Part shown: positions 4,962-5,463 of the stretch, in pieces | Layout of the letters: each line of letters opens with the position of its first letter | Position numbering within the stretch: the stretch's first letter is position 1 | NCBI GenBank assembly: GCA_031285365.1 | Contig: JAITWP010000018.1 | Location: 1 to 5,463, forward strand | Length of the DNA stretch: 5,463 nt | Reading direction: 5' to 3' | Source of the DNA: Azoarcus sp. | Lineage (GTDB): Bacteria > Pseudomonadota > Gammaproteobacteria > Burkholderiales > Rhodocyclaceae | The notes under the pieces: model-generated | Database searches by the model: none | What the model saw: the letters and a program-made list of their open reading frames with translations, nothing else | Told to the model about the DNA's origin: nothing | Position numbers and translations under genes: made by a program

Positions 4962-5463
4962 TCCAGTACCACAGTGGCAAATTTCCGCTTACCCACTTGC
5001 AGGACGACCCGCTTACCCGCAAGGAGCAGCAGGGAGCGATCCTCGATGCGCTCGCCGTCGAGCTTCACCGCCCCCTGTTCTATCATCCGGGAGGCTTCCG
5101 AGGTGGTTCCGGTCAGGCCCGCTTCCTGAATGACCTTGAACACCGGCATCCCCTCGCCGACGGCAACCCGTACTTCGGGAATGTCGTCGGGAATTTCGTT
5201 TTTCTGGAAACGCGCCTCGAAATCGGCAAGCGCATCAATGGCGGCCTGCTGCCCGTGAAAACGGGCCACGAATTCTTGCGCCAGCATCACCTTGACGTCA
5301 CGCGGGTTGCGCCCGGCCTCGACTTCGGCTTTCAACGTCGCAATCTCGCTCGCCTCGCGGAACGAAAGCAGATCGTAATAACGCCACATCAGGCTGTCGG
5401 AAACCGACATGGTCTTGCCGAAGATTTCCTTCGGCGACTCCGCAATGCCGATATAGTTGCCCA
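4958..5463 (-). CDS. tyrS: Tyrosyl-tRNA synthetase, C-terminal part (5' end outside window)
   Basis: Charges tRNA-Tyr with tyrosine in the cytosol. There are 167 complete codons, open to the window edge. The first readable residues, GNYIGIAESPKEIFGKT, are what follows the class I KMSKS loop in this family, and the cut codon (NTG) fits the leucine expected before them. The window therefore starts just after that active-site motif. Next comes the helical anticodon-binding region MSVSDSLMWRYYDLLSF (about 5360-5410) and on through NPRDVKVMLAQE and RFHG. The last 63 residues or so (4961-5149) are an S4 RNA-binding domain, with VIQEAGL, SEASRMIEQGAVKLDG and the terminal strand VLQVGKRKFATVVL. The length after KMSKS fits the roughly 400-residue TyrZ-like subclass. 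The ATG at 5410 is internal. The TGA at 4960-4958 overlaps the murI GTG. Confidence 0.96.
   Translation of the reverse strand, partial: GNYIGIAESPKEIFGKTMSVSDSLMWRYYDLLSFREASEIATLKAEVEAGRNPRDVKVMLAQEFVARFHGQQAAIDALADFEARFQKNEIPDDIPEVRVAVGEGMPVFKVIQEAGLTGTTSEASRMIEQGAVKLDGERIEDRSLLLLAGKRVVLQVGKRKFATVVLE

Noticed and set aside
1..5463. Phage, transposon, CRISPR or toxin-antitoxin elements
   Set aside because: Both strands are filled by six genes of recognisable families. No direct-repeat array, integrase, transposase or small gene pair was seen.

Overview
The window is densely coding bacterial chromosome with no RNA gene, insertion sequence, CRISPR array or origin that I can see. The protein families, the GC-rich housekeeping genes and the tight gene packing suggest a proteobacterium. 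A betaproteobacterium (Nitrosomonadales/Rhodocyclales-like) is my best guess, from general resemblance only.

Two transcription units converge. The plus-strand unit (1-2050) holds the 3' half of argH (argininosuccinate lyase, last step of arginine synthesis). It is joined by a one-base TAATG stop/start overlap to a cytosolic Ser/Thr protein kinase that carries a C-terminal cyclic-nucleotide-binding domain. The minus-strand unit reads right to left: the 3' end of tyrS (tyrosyl-tRNA synthetase), murI (glutamate racemase), a signal-peptide-bearing class I SAM methyltransferase with a beta-rich C-terminal domain, and an APC-family amino-acid permease. Junctions in this unit are a GTGA overlap (tyrS/murI), a 17-base gap holding a strong Shine-Dalgarno (murI/methyltransferase) and an ATGA overlap (methyltransferase/permease), so it looks like one operon with partly coupled translation.

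The units collide: the last 99 bases of the kinase gene lie antisense to the last 99 bases of the permease gene, codon opposite codon. There is no intergenic terminator between them. No intergenic stretch exceeds 17 bases.

argH, murI and tyrS are GC-rich (hand counts of single 60-base lines give about 57-70%). The block from the kinase's second domain through the permease and methyltransferase is lower and patchier (lines at 33%, 37% and 52%, others up to 62%), which hints at a different history for these accessory genes. The parts most worth following up are the apparently exported methyltransferase coupled to a transporter, the kinase with reversed PKG-like domain order, and the in-register antisense gene overlap.
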